A stretch of 64,000 nt of DNA from Branchiostoma belcheri (lineage: Eukaryota > Chordata > Leptocardii > Amphioxiformes > Branchiostomatidae). Positions 12,607-25,178 of the stretch are shown piece after piece. The position numbers and the translations under genes were made by a program. Location of the stretch: the NCBI RefSeq assembly GCF_001625305.1, contig NW_017803824.1, positions 1,770,586 to 1,834,585 on the forward strand, given 5' to 3'. The notes beneath the pieces are model-generated. The model was not told the origin of the DNA and made no database searches. It worked only from the letters and a program-made list of their open reading frames with translations. How positions within the stretch are numbered: position 1 is the first letter of the stretch; each line of letters starts with the position of its first letter.

Positions 12607-13917
12607 TAGTTAGGCTTCCCTACTGTTAGCATTACTATATCTATTTATCATAAAAACAATATCACAAATCATTTCGAAGGACAGCCTATTCAAATGAGTT
12701 GTTTGCTTCCAAATCAGTATCAATGTCACCAGTTTACGATTGGTAATTTCAAGCCATTCAATCTAGCCCTAATGAATTGCAGGTTTCAATAGTAATTATG
12801 GTTGTTAATGATCTGTCTTTTTCTTGATATTATTAGGATATTCATTCCTTATAATGAACTATTCTAGTTTTGTCTTTGCAAAGATGTTCTGTATATTCCC
12901 AGCAGCCATTCTCCCATGAAAATGCATGGCCTAAATTCATAAACATGCCCTGAACATGCCATTGGGTAATGAATATGTCAATAAACATGATCACAGCCCA
13001 CAGATCTTTACATTCTCTATTCACACATAATATGATCAAAAACAATAATTATTTCAGAAATGCTTATACTTTATAGTATGAGATAATAATACTTAACATG
13101 GTACTGAAGACAATCTTACCTGTAGTAATAGTACAATATTATTCCCTGGACACTGTAGAAATCGTCCTCAAGCAGACCAGTCCATTTTGACTTGAGGGAG
13201 AGGGTTAGATACCCATGCAACTGTCTATAATTTTAGCCCTTAGCCTATATGAATTATTCCTTTTGTATATGTATATACAACAAAGTCATTCGCTTTAAGC
13301 ATGCAACATTCTCGTACCACATTTTGATATATTTCAGAACAAAATGTTTACTTCTGAATAAAAACGTCAACAGTAGAATTCTGTATGTAGTTCGCATGTA
13401 TAAGTGGCCAGGCTGGTGTGGTGACCTAAATTCATGCCGTTCCCAACAGGATATGATTCAGGATGCTGCAGCACTGATTGACATCAACCTGTCAATATTT
13501 TACATTACATGCAATGTGATTATCTCATGACTGGATCGGCAGATTTCTGTGTCATACCTTAATCACAACACTGACTAATTAATTATCTAGTACTACAAAT
13601 GTTGCTTTTAACATTTTAACATTACAGCTATTCTCATTATACCCGTACTGATTGTCTATGTTTATTTGATTGACCTCCATTAGTTTGTACTGAATATCTA
13701 TACATACTTCCTGGAGTCGTACTAGTCGTCTTGGATTGTTTTCATAGGGCCGCACAATGTAAGAATAGTACCCACTTCTATTGATAAATCAATTTTTGAA
13801 GCTTTTTTTTTTGTTTATGTAGCGAGACAATATCACATATACCACATGGATGTGACCGCTGATTGAAAATCTATTCTACATGTATATAATTTATAGATCT
13901 ATACACAATCACGGTCT

Positions 13918-14035
13918 GCAGGCAAACTGGACCCTCTTTGGCCAGTTTGCTGTTGGAGTTGGCTGGCCAGATACATTCTTTTTAGGCCGATTTCTACTAT
14001 TTATTCAGCCTGCAAAAGAGTCTGGTGGGGACTAC
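13918..14035 (+). repeat. Interspersed repeat copy (partner, inverted, at 45056-45176)
   Basis: Contains CAAACTGGACCCTCT, TTGGCTGGCCAGA, AGGCCGATTTCTACTATTTA, TTCAGCCTGCAAAAGAGTCT and GGTGGGGACTA. The same string in reverse complement lies at 45056-45176. The outer part (GGCCGATTTCTACT...) is also shared with the TAGCC-family elements at 14333, 40328 and 46785. Confidence 0.75.
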
Positions 14036-14332
14036 TATATTTCCCCGCCCCCAACCATCAGCAAGGCACAGCTTAAACTGATCGTGATCAATGTCTATTA
14101 AAATTCTGCCGATGACAAATGAGGCAGAGGTCATGAATCACACAAGTGATCTCACTGTTGGTCGCCGGTCTGTCAATATTCCATCCATCACTCTGGGTTA
14201 ATGGAATTTATCAATTGCTCATTAGACTGGAATACTCATCGACGATCAATAAATAATCAGTTCCTTATCAAACATCCAGCAATTCATTGAGTTACTTTGA
14301 TATAGGGCAAAATCTAAAAGCAGACCTGGGGG

Positions 14333-14452
14333 TAATCTCCACCAGACTCCTTTGCAGGCTGAATGAATAGTAGAAATCGGCCTAAAAAGGAGATATATGT
14401 ATAGGTCGATTTCTACTATTTATTCAGCCTGCAGAGGAGTTTAGTAGTAGAG
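14333..14452. mobile_element. Hairpin MITE of the TAGCC/TAGTC group
   Basis: A ~120-bp inverted repeat. TAATCTCCACCAGACTCCTT and GCAGGCTGAATGAATAGTAG on the left are answered by CTACTATTTATTCAGCCTGC and a terminal GTAGAGACTA on the right. It is related to the repeat at 13918-14035. No clean target duplication was found. Confidence 0.6.
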
Positions 14453-15329
14453 ACTACCTTTAGTAAGTTGGAGGTAAAAAAATGTTTTCTGACCAGCAGG
14501 CTTAAAAGAACTACACACAATATTTTCTTCCCTAATTATAATGACAACATCTGCTTGGAGATAAAGCTAAGCTAAGCTACAGTGTTCACAAATAGAGGCC
14601 ACACAATAGCTGAATAGGGTGCCTGATTGAGAGTGTGAATTCCCAATCCTGTTACAACACTGGGGGCTGTCCCCTCACACCTCACACCTAATCTGCAGAA
14701 AACAAGTGCCCCTCCCCTACACCTGCACTGTGTACACAAACAGATCCAGGGGACCACAAAACCCCCACAGAGCAGGGGTGACACTCCTTTCTAGTCAGGC
14801 ATTCTGTGGTCATCCCCAGCTGAACACATCTGGCTATCAAATAATCTCCAAGCAGATCTTTTGATGGCTGCTAGACAGTATCAAATTGGCAGGGCCATAT
14901 CCATTTTCCACCCAAAGATAAAACAATGCATAACAGTACAATGAATAGCCTGATGAAAATGCCTAAAAACATGTAAAACACAAACTGGAGTCTAAACCCT
15001 GCTCAGAGAGAAGCTATCAATTTTACAGTAGAAAGATTGTTGCCAACTTCCAACCAATGTTTAACAACCAGTGCTATTAATTAATCTAGAGTTGCATAAT
15101 TTCAACTTTCATTGTTTCCTGTTGCGACATTTCGTACTAACTGTTATCACACACCAGTCTACATGTACCCCAACCCAACTGTGTTAACTTAAACTGTATT
15201 TCAACAAGTATGAATACCGGTCAAAGAAAATTGGCTTCAACTAAATCTTGAACCAGACACAGGATCTGAGATCACAACCATCTGTTTAGTCTTTAGAGAA
15301 CAACAAGTTCTAACAGAATTTAGGCTCAC

Positions 15330-15353
15330 CTGTTTGTCCAGCATTTCCTCCAT
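15330..15353 (-). CDS. Possible first coding exon of the CAP-Gly gene (MEEMLDKQ)
   Basis: On the minus strand a strong Kozak context (GGCCATGG) opens eight codons, MEEMLDKQ, ending at CAG followed by a GTGAG splice donor (15329-15325). It ends in phase 0 and would join the phase-0 acceptor of the large exon (2236) in frame. That gives a short N-terminus leading directly into the first SxIP motif. The evidence is only the start context, donor and compatible phase. The implied intron is ~13 kb and other exons could intervene. Confidence 0.3.
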
Positions 15354-18300
15354 GGCCGTGCACACGCATACAGAAATGAGCGAAATGCCCCATCGGTATG
15401 CAACAAAGGAACTCAAGCGTTAAAATTACCAATCTCCTGGACTTAACGTTGAATTACAAGGTGATTAGCATATTCATTGGCACCGAAAAACCGTGTCATG
15501 CTGAATTTTGTTGTGTTGATTCGCACAACTAGTGTGAAAGATCCAAAAGCTATGTCAACTAAAATTGTCCTTCACTTTTAAACATTAAACTGCTGTTTTT
15601 ATTTCTATTTCATAAATGTATTTACAGTAACAGCAACAGGTTCTATATAATGTATAATTCTTTATGCATACGTATGTATGCAGGGCTCTCCCCAAGCAAT
15701 GAAGCAAAGGTCTCTCCCTTTCCCAAAAATCCTAGCACCTCTCCCAAAATATTCAAAATTAATGTTTTCTCTTAGTATTCTCATGAAAATTTGCTGATTT
15801 TTTGCAGAATGGCCTCAACCAATTAGGGTGCACCTCTCCCCTAAAAATTTCTGGGAAGACCCCTGTGTATGCTGGCCTGTGTAATGAGCGAACATTCAGA
15901 AAAAGTATTTCAGTTCTCGATTCATCTTTGCTGAGCAAGTACAACACGTTTTATAACTCTACAAATCACCACAATACTGCTATGCTATTGCTGAATTCAC
16001 AAGTGTTGGGTCATTAACCCTGCCATTCTGAGGCATGGAACATCGCCAACTCTTAAAAGTACTGGCAGCTCTCCAGGGATCGAATGGACATTAACTTGAT
16101 AACTGCAGGAAATATGACTGATGGAATAGCGTTCCCATAATGATATGCCATGGTCATGGTCACTGCCGCCACATAAAGATAAACACTCTACTTCACACAA
16201 TGATATCTTGCAGCTGTCATATATGTGTTGAATGTAGTCTCTTGGTTATCAGTTTTTTTTTTATCATGCAGGACAAATGCCTTCAAGCCAAAGTTGGAAA
16301 ATGCTTCTAGCCTACTGACTGTAGTTATATACAGTTTGAACTGTTAAATTCTAGCAATCTACAGTATAAAGGTACATAGGGATGCTATGCTCTTATTCCC
16401 CGGTTTAGAAAAATCCCTGGTTTATATACAACAATTTATTGGAGACATATTGATATTATATTCAAGGCTACATTGTGGACATAACATTACTAGAAATATG
16501 ATATGGAATCAAAGTCTTCCCCATAAACATAAGTATGAGTCAGAAGGCAACTGGCAGTGAGTTGTGTGCATCTATAATCAAAGACCGCCCACATCAAGTT
16601 TTGGAATCCTGCCAAGTTTACACCAAAATGGCCTTGTAAAAATAGAACATGTCCAAGTTCAGGTCGGTCAGTCTACACAATAACAGCACATTGTACATAA
16701 TTGAATTAGCAGAAAATTGTTATTCCTGCATCCAAAAAGACTGTAACAAACGAACATTGGTCTATTCAAGATTAAGATGCCTTCACATAGGAATAAAACA
16801 CTAACCCCAAAACGTCTACATTAATCTATGGAGCACCACAGCTGCCCCAACACGTACAACGTGCAGATGACATTATGGTATGGCAAAATTTTGCAACAAA
16901 GCACAAACAGACAACGAATAAAATCAACTGAACGTGCCGTGTCGGACTGCCCCCTGTGATAAACAAATTAGCCATGAAGTTCAACTGTGACTGTGATAAC
17001 TCACTCTGTATCAGTCTGAGAGTTCGCCCCAGATTTATCGAATCGTTAAATTGAATACAGAACACCTGCCAGAATTTACAGTCCTTATAATATAAATAGC
17101 AGAAGAGGTACATTGTATTATAGCAAACTAGTGACAGCTAGACATGCTGTCTAACTGCAGGAGTCACTGTGTAAGTCTCCACAATGCCCATCCGTTGCCC
17201 AGCCAGTTATAGAAACCAAAACAGTCATAAGGCTTAGCCGCTATTTAGGACACAACTTACACTAACTTGTCTCCTCTGCCTGACCACACACCACGTCCCA
17301 CAGTCTGCACAGACGTAGCAGGGCCCTGGTTTTCCTACGCACGACGTAACGCCCTCCATTTTTTACTACATGTACATCATGTCTGACTCTTGCAGACACA
17401 ACAGTGTACTTCATGCATTGAGCATCCATATACGATACAGCCAGTGACTTATGACATGTATATTCATTACATGCCCTTTGCTGAAGCTAGCAAGTTCCGT
17501 AAAACTGATATCAGACACAAACACAGTGGTTCTCTCTATGCCATCATATAATATTACCTTCTGGATGCCATGCCAAAGGTCTCCTTCCCAAATCACAGTC
17601 CCTACACCCTCCTGCATTTATTCCTGGCCAAACCACGCCGTCTCCAGTCCGACAGAGGGTTCACCAATTCAGCACAAATCAAAAATAGATCAGAGCTAGT
17701 AACCCTGAAAGAGTATGAAAACAAAATCCTACAAGTCTCCCACGTACTTCCTGAATCTCCCAGCCAAAGGCGAAACCGGGACAACAAACTGATTCACATA
17801 TGTTGTTGTGCCAAGAAAGGAAACATCCCTGTAAAAATAGCCAACAAATCATGTACAATATGGAGATGAGTGACCTTGCGATACACTTAGCGTCTGATGA
17901 TGGCTTGTAAGTATGATGATGATTGAAGAGTATCCAAACAAAACATGTTGACTGTAATACTGCACTGGAATAACAAACAAAATGGGTACAAACCTCCTGC
18001 AACCACTTCAGGTCTGCACCAACTATGGTAACTACCGCCAGTGTCTCCTCCTATCTGCATGCCCATGGTTACAAAATACCATGTGGAATTAATAACAACA
18101 TACTCCAAATACAGTACCAGATAGGCAGATACATACATACCACTTCAGAAGTCCATTTACGAGTACACAAATCCAAGGACAAGACGTTAAGACACAACAG
18201 AAGACGTAACAGTACCTGAACCAGGAGACATTTACTCTAGGATATGTCTTCAACAAGTGGTAAAACCTTTGCACATGTACATCTGGGCCGATTGTTGTGA

Positions 18301-19757
18301 TAGAGTGTTTTGACAACTACAGGAGGGATCTGACACTTGGCACTCTGAAGAATAATCTGACGACAGGAGATTTCACGGAAGATCACAGAAGTCAGTGTTT
18401 GACAGTGAGTAGATTTATCAATTTGGTCAAAATTTGTCAAGTATGTAGCACCTTCAGGGTCACGGACCCTACAAATAATGGCACATTCCAGGTTGGGAAG
18501 CATAGAATCCCCTAACATATGATCACAGCTGGCATGGGCCAAAAAATGTTCTATTCCTGGTTAATGCTGTAATGTGACCACCATGTCCTGGACATGACAT
18601 TGGGGGGTGGGGAAGGTCATAAAGCAACAGTAGGTCATTCCAACAAAATTACTTGCTTCCTGGACAAAAGGCTAAGAATTCAATTGGCTAATTGTTATGG
18701 CCCAAGGAGCCAAATATTACTGATATGCCTATGTTTTCCTGCATATAACATAATAGCTGTTGAATTTGAACGCTAAAATGTCTCAAGTTAATTATTTAAC
18801 TTTTTATTCTCCTTTTCCAATTTCAAGTGTTGGACTGCCTCACCATAATGTTCCAATGCCAAACGTTATCATTGAACTATCATTACTTTGGTGATGAGGT
18901 ATCAGGAAGAAACAAATTGTATGTCAAAACCCATATTCTTTAAATCTAGGGGTCAAGGAAGTTGTTCTCAACCACAGTAATAATTGTAACGGGCCCATAT
19001 ACTATAAACTTCATTATACAGCAGGTCAGACTGGAGCCAAGGAGACTGCAGGCCCCTCCCATTAAAGCCAGGCAGACTCCACTGTCTCTACCCCTATGGC
19101 TTACCCACATTCCAGCCATGCTTCTGGTACATGGCATAAACAAAACTGGGCTGATGCCTGCCAGATTTGCACAGCCAGTTATTGGCTTACCAGTGTGTAC
19201 ATGGAGTAATCTTTAAATAATGGGGTGTACATGAAGATAAGAGACTGCTTAAAACTCTGTACACACATTTACACTAAATTACAGTACATCCTATCAAATG
19301 AGCTAAGTTGACCTAAACACCCTCATTCTACTAGTGCTAGTTTACACTAAGCATATATACATTTACATTGTATATATAAAATAATAACAATACAGAGGAC
19401 AACAAGAAGAAATTCACCTCAAACACTGCAGCCTATACAGCACTCCAAAACTTGGCATCTTTATCAGTATTTGAAGGTACATACTTATAAATCCTGGTAA
19501 ATTGGTAACAAATGTCACATCTGGTCCTTCCTGCAAATAGGCCTTCTGTCACGATTTGACCCACTTTCCACAGAATCTTGTTCTGTCTGCTACCAGAAAG
19601 ACCCACACTCACAAAGACACTGCCCCAGAACAAAACAAACTGTTGTAGGGCCCTAAATTGCCATGACCAACAGGTGCATACTCTTGAGCATCACCTGTTC
19701 TTCTGTTAAATCACAGGTGTAAAATGCAATTTGCATGTATACTGTATCTTACATGTC
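15354..19757. other. Non-coding stretch, nothing recognised apart from one repeat copy
   Basis: AT-rich DNA without a supported gene. It contains the second copy of the dispersed repeat at 15681-15870 (see 9362). ORFs here are under ~110 codons and overlap on several frames and both strands without any recognisable motif. Confidence 0.5.
15681..15870. repeat. Dispersed repeat, copy 2 (partner at 9362-9548)
   Basis: Same orientation and order of conserved blocks as 9362-9548, including CATGAAAATTTGCTGATTTT and AATTTCTGGGAAGACCCCT. The lengths are nearly equal, with scattered substitutions. Confidence 0.65.
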
Positions 19758-19766
19758 AGTTTTGAG

Positions 19767-20822
19767 TAGCCTGTACCAAGGCACGAGGATCGCTGGAAAA
19801 ATAGTAGAAATTGGCAGGTATGTAAGCGTGCCACACAGCACGTTTCGACGGCGTCAAAAGTGCACAGGAAACACGCAATGACGGCAGGGTGCATGTATAT
19901 GGGGCACCCAGAACGGCTGTTTTTAACGGTCTCCACATTGATATAAAGCTAAAACGGTTGACTATACTCGGGTAGAATATAGTTAATCATATTTTACGAT
20001 CTTTTGATTCCTATGAAGGGCAGAATTTGAGAAATTTACGACTTTGCCAAGCCCGTACTGAGCGCCTGTCAGGACGTGGAGCGCCGATCCGGCGAAGATC
20101 GTTCGACTAACCCGTTCTGAAAATAAAGAAACAACACCAAAACTATCAACTTTTCCGCTTGTGATAATCTTCAGATGTATTACTTGTGGTTTTCTTCGTT
20201 GAAGCTGCCAGTTAACCTGCATAAAGACCTATAATTTGGCCGCGGAGTTCAGCGGCACGGCACGAAAAATCCGCCATGTTGTGCCGGCCGCTTAGACAGA
20301 AAGTAGCCACTTATTGCGACACATACATTACGGCGGTACGGCGTGAAGTTGGCTGGATGCGGCGCTCGGTCTCTCTTTTTTGTGTGAGTCCGTTACATGG
20401 AAGATTTTCGGACACAAGCTTGAAGAGAAATATTTCTAAGCTGAATGGTTCATTTCTAAATAATGTATTTCACAATAAAAGGCAAGCGGGGGAACTTTCC
20501 GCATGCCGTCGCCACGTGCCAGTCAGCACGTCAAGACGTGCTGAGCAGCACACTGTGACGGAAGTTTTGTGGACTGACGGTGAACTAATAAAATGTTGCT
20601 GCTATAGTTGTGAGACTTGAGGAGGTGAAAATTGTCGATTTAGCCACAGGGCAATTCGATAAAAAAAAGGTAAGTACTTGTAGAGAATGTCGACATCGCA
20701 CGCCAGTTGAAGTTCTGACCCGCCCTCCTGTGCCACGCTGCACGCTGTGACGGTCGAACTTAGGAACTCTTACAGGTATTTTTAATTTCTCTTATTTTAG
20801 TTTTAGAATTCGTCATTAATTT
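19767..20822 (+). repeat. Left inverted arm of the 4.5-kb element
   Basis: Runs from the TAGCC tip through TATGTAAGCGTGCCACACAG, GGCCGCGGAGTTCAGCGGCA and the CACGTCAAGACGTGCTGA palindrome to TTTCTCTTATTTTAGTTTTA, after which it no longer matches the right arm. It includes a 114-codon ORF (20276-20620) that the right arm preserves only as a shorter, frameshifted 77-codon version. Coding function is therefore doubtful. A consensus donor, AAAGGTAAGTACTTG, is present at ~20667. Confidence 0.85.
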
Positions 20823-20899
20823 CCAGGCTCTAATTTCTAAAATTGTTTCTAAAAAAAGTGGTTGTAAGAAAATTTTAAAGTTTATTTAGAATTTTAGAT

Positions 20900-21650
20900 T
20901 CTTTTTCGTTTGTTTTATTCGACCGTTATCATGTGCTGACCCACACGCTATGACGGGTCATACAGAAACTCACGTTACGACTAATGGCTGTATATGGCAA
21001 AATTGTATTTTTGAATTGTACGTTTCGTCCTTTGATTAGCGATTGTAAAATGATAGAAACTTTGTTTTCTTTTTATTATTTTACTGCTATAATGACATTT
21101 TCTTTTTAGGACATATAAGGACAGTTTTTAGAGACTTTATCGTTTGTGTTATCCTCGTACCGTTATCATGTGCTGACCCACACGGAAACGCACGTTACAC
21201 TGATGGTAAAATTCGTCCTTTGATTAGCGATTGTAAAATGATAGAAACTTTTAAAACTTTTTCTTTTTTAAGAGTTAGTTTGCTGCTATAAGATAAGAAC
21301 ATTTTTCAGTTTTTTAGAGTCTTTGTCGTTTGTTTTATTCTACCGTTATCATGTGCTGACCCACACGCTATGACGGGTCATACAGAAACTCACGTTACGA
21401 CTAATGGTATTTTTCAATGGTAAGTTTCGTCCTTTGATTAGCGATTGTAAACTGATAGAAACTGTTTTCTTTTTATTATTTTGCTGCTATAATGACATTT
21501 TATTTTAGGACATATAAGGACAGTTTTCAGAGACTTTATCGTTTGTTTTATTCTACCGTTATCATGTGCTGACCCACACGCTATGACGGGTCATACAGAA
21601 ACTCACGTTACGACTAATGGTATTTTTCAATGGTAAGTTTCGTCCTCGTC
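20900..21650 (+). repeat. Internal direct repeats, ~190-240-bp spacing, 4 copies
   Basis: The block ACCGTTATCATGTGCTGACC plus CACACG...ACGTTACGACTAATGG, usually followed by TTTCGTCCTTTGATTAGCGA, occurs near 20923, 21160, 21343 and 21556. Each copy contains or abuts the word CACGCTATGACGGG (shortened in the second). Between copies are T-rich spacers that end in TTTTAGGACATATAAGGACA. Confidence 0.85.
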
Positions 21651-21874
21651 TTCAGTGACCGTTTTACTTGTTTCACGCAGACGATGTTGTTGGTCACTAG
21701 CTTCTCGGCAGGAACAGATCCAAAAGGTATGGGTAGAACCGGTCACACTTGTGAAGGACGTGTCCATTTTTTCCACAACCACGGGGCTCTTAAGTTGCCC
21801 AAATGGGATTCAACTGGAGAAGCACGACTTTTCTCCGCCTTTTATACCCTTCGTGCGACATGTGAACAATGGAT

Positions 21875-22170
21875 TTCGGTCAGAGCGCCCTGATCTGATG
21901 AGATCCTGGTCAGAGCGCTCCGAGATCCTGCTTTCCGATTGGTCATCAAACCATTACGTAATAATGCGGTCGGTGGCAGGGCGCCCTAACCTTAAATCGG
22001 TCAGAGCGCTCCGAGATCCTGCTTTCCGATTGGTCATCAAACCATTACGTAATAATGCGGTCGGTGGTAGGGTGCCTTAACCTTAATGTGGAAAATCAGT
22101 CAGAGTGCCAAAGATTCTGCTTTCTAGATTTGTTACTTGACATCAAATGCGTCGGTGGCAGGGCGCCGAT
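21875..22170 (+). repeat. 91-bp internal tandem repeat, ~2.5 copies
   Basis: CAGAGCGCTCCGAGATCCTG followed by CTTTCCGATTGGTCATCAAA and GCGGTCGGTGGCAGGGCGCC starts at 21911 and again at 22002. A partial, diverged copy runs to ~22165. The 141-codon ORF over it is a product of the repeat. Confidence 0.85.
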
Positions 22171-23159
22171 AGCTTTGATGGCATGGCATTCACCCATGTA
22201 CCCAGCTAAAATCTCACAACGTCTCTCACCGTCTCCCTAACCTCTGCTTTATTGCGGGATAAACAAGACTTGTTCTAGAACATTAAACAAGGCCAATATG
22301 TCTCATTGGGTGCTACATGGCGCAGGTGTTTTCACAGAACACTTTACCACCGTCCGGGAATTCATGATCTAATGTTAAATTGGACCGTCACAGCGTGTCA
22401 CTGGGCACCATGTAACGGCGTCATGGCGTGCAGGCGAACTCGTGGCGACGGAGATTTGTTGATGAAACTGACGGCGCAGCTAACAAACTTGTTACGTGGA
22501 CTACAAGATGCAGTGCCGGAAAAGGGTACACACTACATATGCTTGTTGTCTTCGTTATCTCAAGGGCACAATACCCGTCGTTAATACCCTTTCTTTATAA
22601 ACCGTCACCACGTACGAGTGAACACGCAACGACGGCTGCAGCTGGGTGCTCGGAGCTGAGGTAGGTGTAAATGATGTCTTACATGGATACTGCTAAGCGT
22701 CGGAATTATTGGAAGTTGATAGAAATACTATGTAAAACTATGTTGGCTCCGGCAAAAACCAGATATTAAAGTTACTTCGTAACTGTAAGATTCAAGTACA
22801 ACCAAACACAGCCCTTCAAATTTCGCCGTCCAAGTGTGTGAATGGACACCCTTTAACGCCGAAAACGGCAAAAACTTTGCTTACGGAAAATAACCTTACC
22901 AGGAAGTGTATAGACAAAGAGATGCATGTATTTTGTTTTTATTCCTCCGTCAAATTGTTCTGTGGCTAAATTGACAATATTCATCTCTTAAAGTCTCACA
23001 ATTGTAACAGCAACGTTCTGTGGTGAGTTATCCGTCATAGCGTGTGGATCAGCACATGATAACGGCAGAATATCACCAATGAAAAAGAATCTAAATATTA
23101 TCTTGCAATTGCAAGATAGTGTAACTCGCAAAAAAAATCATCATTTCACTATTCAAAGG

Positions 23160-24266
23160 AAAGTAATGAAGGATTTTAAAACTAAAATAAGAGAAATTAA
23201 AAATAACCTGTAAGAGTTCCTAAGTTCGACCGTCACAGCGTGCAGCGTGGCACAGGAGGGCGGGTCAGAACTTCAACTGGCGTGCGATGTCGACATTCCC
23301 TACAAGTACTTACCTTTTTTTTATCGAATTGCCCTGTGGCTAAATCGACAATTTTCACCTCCTCAAGTCTCACAACTGTAGCAGCAACATTTTATTAGTT
23401 CACCGTCAGTCCACAAAACTTCCGTCACAGTGTGCTGCTCAGCACGTCTTGACGTGCTGACTGGCACGTGGCGACGGCATGCGGAAAGTTCCCCGCTTGC
23501 CTTTATTGTGAAATACATTATTAGAAATGAACCATTCAGCTTAGAAATATTTCTCTTCAAGCTTGTGTCCGAAAATCTTCCATGTAACGGACTCACACAA
23601 AAAAAGAGACCGAGCGCCGCATCCAGCCAACTTCACGCCGTACCGCCGTAATGTATGTGTCGCAATAAGTGGCTACTTTCTGTCTAAGCGGCCGGCACAA
23701 CATGGCGGATTTTTCGTGCCGTGCCGCTGAACTCCGCGGCCAAATTATAGGTCTTTATGCAGGTTAACTGGCAGCTTCAACGAAGAAAACCACAAGTAAT
23801 ACATCTGAAGATTATCACAAGCGGAAAAGTTGATAGTTTTGGTGTTGTTCTTTATTTTCAGAACGGGTTAGTCGAACGATCTTCGCCGGATCGGCGCTCC
23901 ACGTCCTGACAGGCGCTCAGTACGGGCTTGGCAAAGTCGTAAATTTCTCAAATTCTGCCCTTCATAGGAATCAAAAGATCGTAAAATATGATTAACTATA
24001 TTCTACCCGAGTATAGTCAACCGTTTTAGCTTTATATCAATGTGGAGACCGTTAAAAACAGCCGTTCTGGGTGCCCCATATACATGCACCCTGCCGTCAT
24101 TGCGTGTTTCCTGTGCACTTTTGACGCCGTCGAAACGTGCTGTGTGGCACGCTTACATAGCTCAAATTGGCCGAAATAAAGGATAGTATACCAGGGGAGT
24201 TAGCCGGCCAGAGATCCAATTTCCAACCCTATTTTTCCAATGATCCACGGTGGCTGGTAGAGGCTA
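23160..24266 (-). repeat. Right inverted arm of the 4.5-kb element
   Basis: Reverse complement of 19767-20822 over nearly the whole length, with small indels (for example AATAATGTATTT in the left copy against a one-base-shorter version here). Extra sequence of about 50 bp lies between the TATGTAAGCG block and the TAGCC tip. Confidence 0.85.
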
Positions 24267-24439
24267 AGTTTTGAGATCATACTTTAATAGCAGATTTCTA
24301 ATTGGACTAATAATTGGAAGTCCAACCACGTAGAGACTACATACATATGTACTTAAAGTTCTTAACTAATAACTTGTTGCTACAAAGTCTCCAGACAGCC
24401 ATTTAAGTCCTACTTAGACAATTACGTTACAAAAAGTGG

Positions 24440-24860
24440 TTGCTGGCACACCTTTTATCTCCCCTAACAGGTTGCTACGCAACAAAGTGCAGTGGTGTGT
24501 GGAAGGAATTCAAGTTGAAAGAAATGCCTGAGATGGCTGCCAGCCAACCAGAAACCTTGTTGGGCATGTTAATTCCCTTAACGGGCACTTTGGGTACAAG
24601 AACAAGCAACAACTGGCAGAAAAGAAGTTACTTTCCAACATTTTCCAGGACAAAATTGTCTCTCTTGAAAAAAGAGAGAACATTCTCTTTTGGCTGTACA
24701 GCCAAGCTTTGGAATTCCCTCCCTGACAAGTGTTTCCCACCAACCTACAATCTACAGGCTTTCAAATCAAACGTTCACCGCCATCTCTTGACATAGCCAT
24801 GTTTCTCTCATATTTCTAGTTCAATGCTGAGAAGTGGTCGTATAAGCCTTGCAATGAACC
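24440..24860 (+). pseudogene. 3' remnant of a LINE-type reverse-transcriptase ORF
   Basis: The ORF ending at 24796 has a C-terminus containing RTFSFGCTAKLWNSLPDKC, then an NLQAFKSNVHRHL tail. This is the layout typical of the last ~60 residues of non-LTR retrotransposon ORF2 proteins (a Phe-Ser...Trp-Asn-Ser-Leu-Pro block followed by an F-K-x-L/V-x-x-HL end). No polymerase domain lies upstream, so it is a 5'-truncated copy. Its upstream limit is uncertain, and a short A-rich stretch (~24867) follows the ORF. The left end lies only ~170 bp beyond the 4.5-kb transposon. Confidence 0.6.
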
Positions 24861-25178
24861 ACTCAGTTAAAAAAATTTTCTACAGAACATGAAATCTCTA
24901 TGCCTCCATATCTGGTCTTGCCTAACAGTTACACAACGGCCTGCCTAACTAATTCAGTATCTCCAAATGAAGACAGACAGGGAGGGAAGTCTTTCCTCAC
25001 CTGTACATCTATTACAGTTGGCTTGTACCACGATAATATCAGTTATCATATTGATAAGTACTGTAATTCTGCTATGAAATAAATCTAAACTTTAACTAAA
25101 ATAGCACAATGAGTCATGTACCCTAACCATACTATTATTTCACAATGCATCCTCATCAAGAAATTATTACTGATACCA

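Larger units (their letters stand above)
2237..15329 (-). other. Non-coding stretch, probably intron/5' region of the CAP-Gly gene
   Basis: AT-rich DNA with no ORF longer than ~125 codons and none resembling a known protein. It holds the repeats listed separately (3179, 4017, 5310, 8756, 9362, 10535, 12094, 13918, 14333). If the exon at 15330-15353 is real, all of this is intron 1 of the minus-strand gene; this is an inference. Confidence 0.4.
19767..24266. mobile_element. 4.5-kb non-autonomous DNA transposon with ~1-kb inverted arms and 9-bp TSD
   Basis: The outermost bases are TAGCCTGTACCA (19767) and, on the other strand, TAGCCTCTACCA (24266). The element is flanked by a perfect 9-bp duplication, AGTTTTGAG, at 19758-19766 and 24267-24275. 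Inside, arms 19767-20822 and 23160-24266 are inverted copies of high identity. They differ mainly in a ~50-bp insertion near the right tip. The ~2.3-kb interior carries direct repeats and no ORF above ~140 codons, and no transposase motif is visible. A 9-bp duplication plus long arms fits Mutator-like elements in general, but the superfamily is inferred. The tips match short MITEs elsewhere in the window (40328, 46785), so these look like one family of very different sizes. Confidence 0.85.

Noticed and set aside
20276..20620. 114-codon ORF in the left arm of the 4.5-kb element as a gene
   Set aside because: The right-arm copy is frameshifted and no domain is recognisable. Inverted-arm location explains the similarity of the two ORFs.
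21655..22080. 141-codon ORF
   Set aside because: Produced by the 91-bp tandem repeat, and no protein family is suggested.
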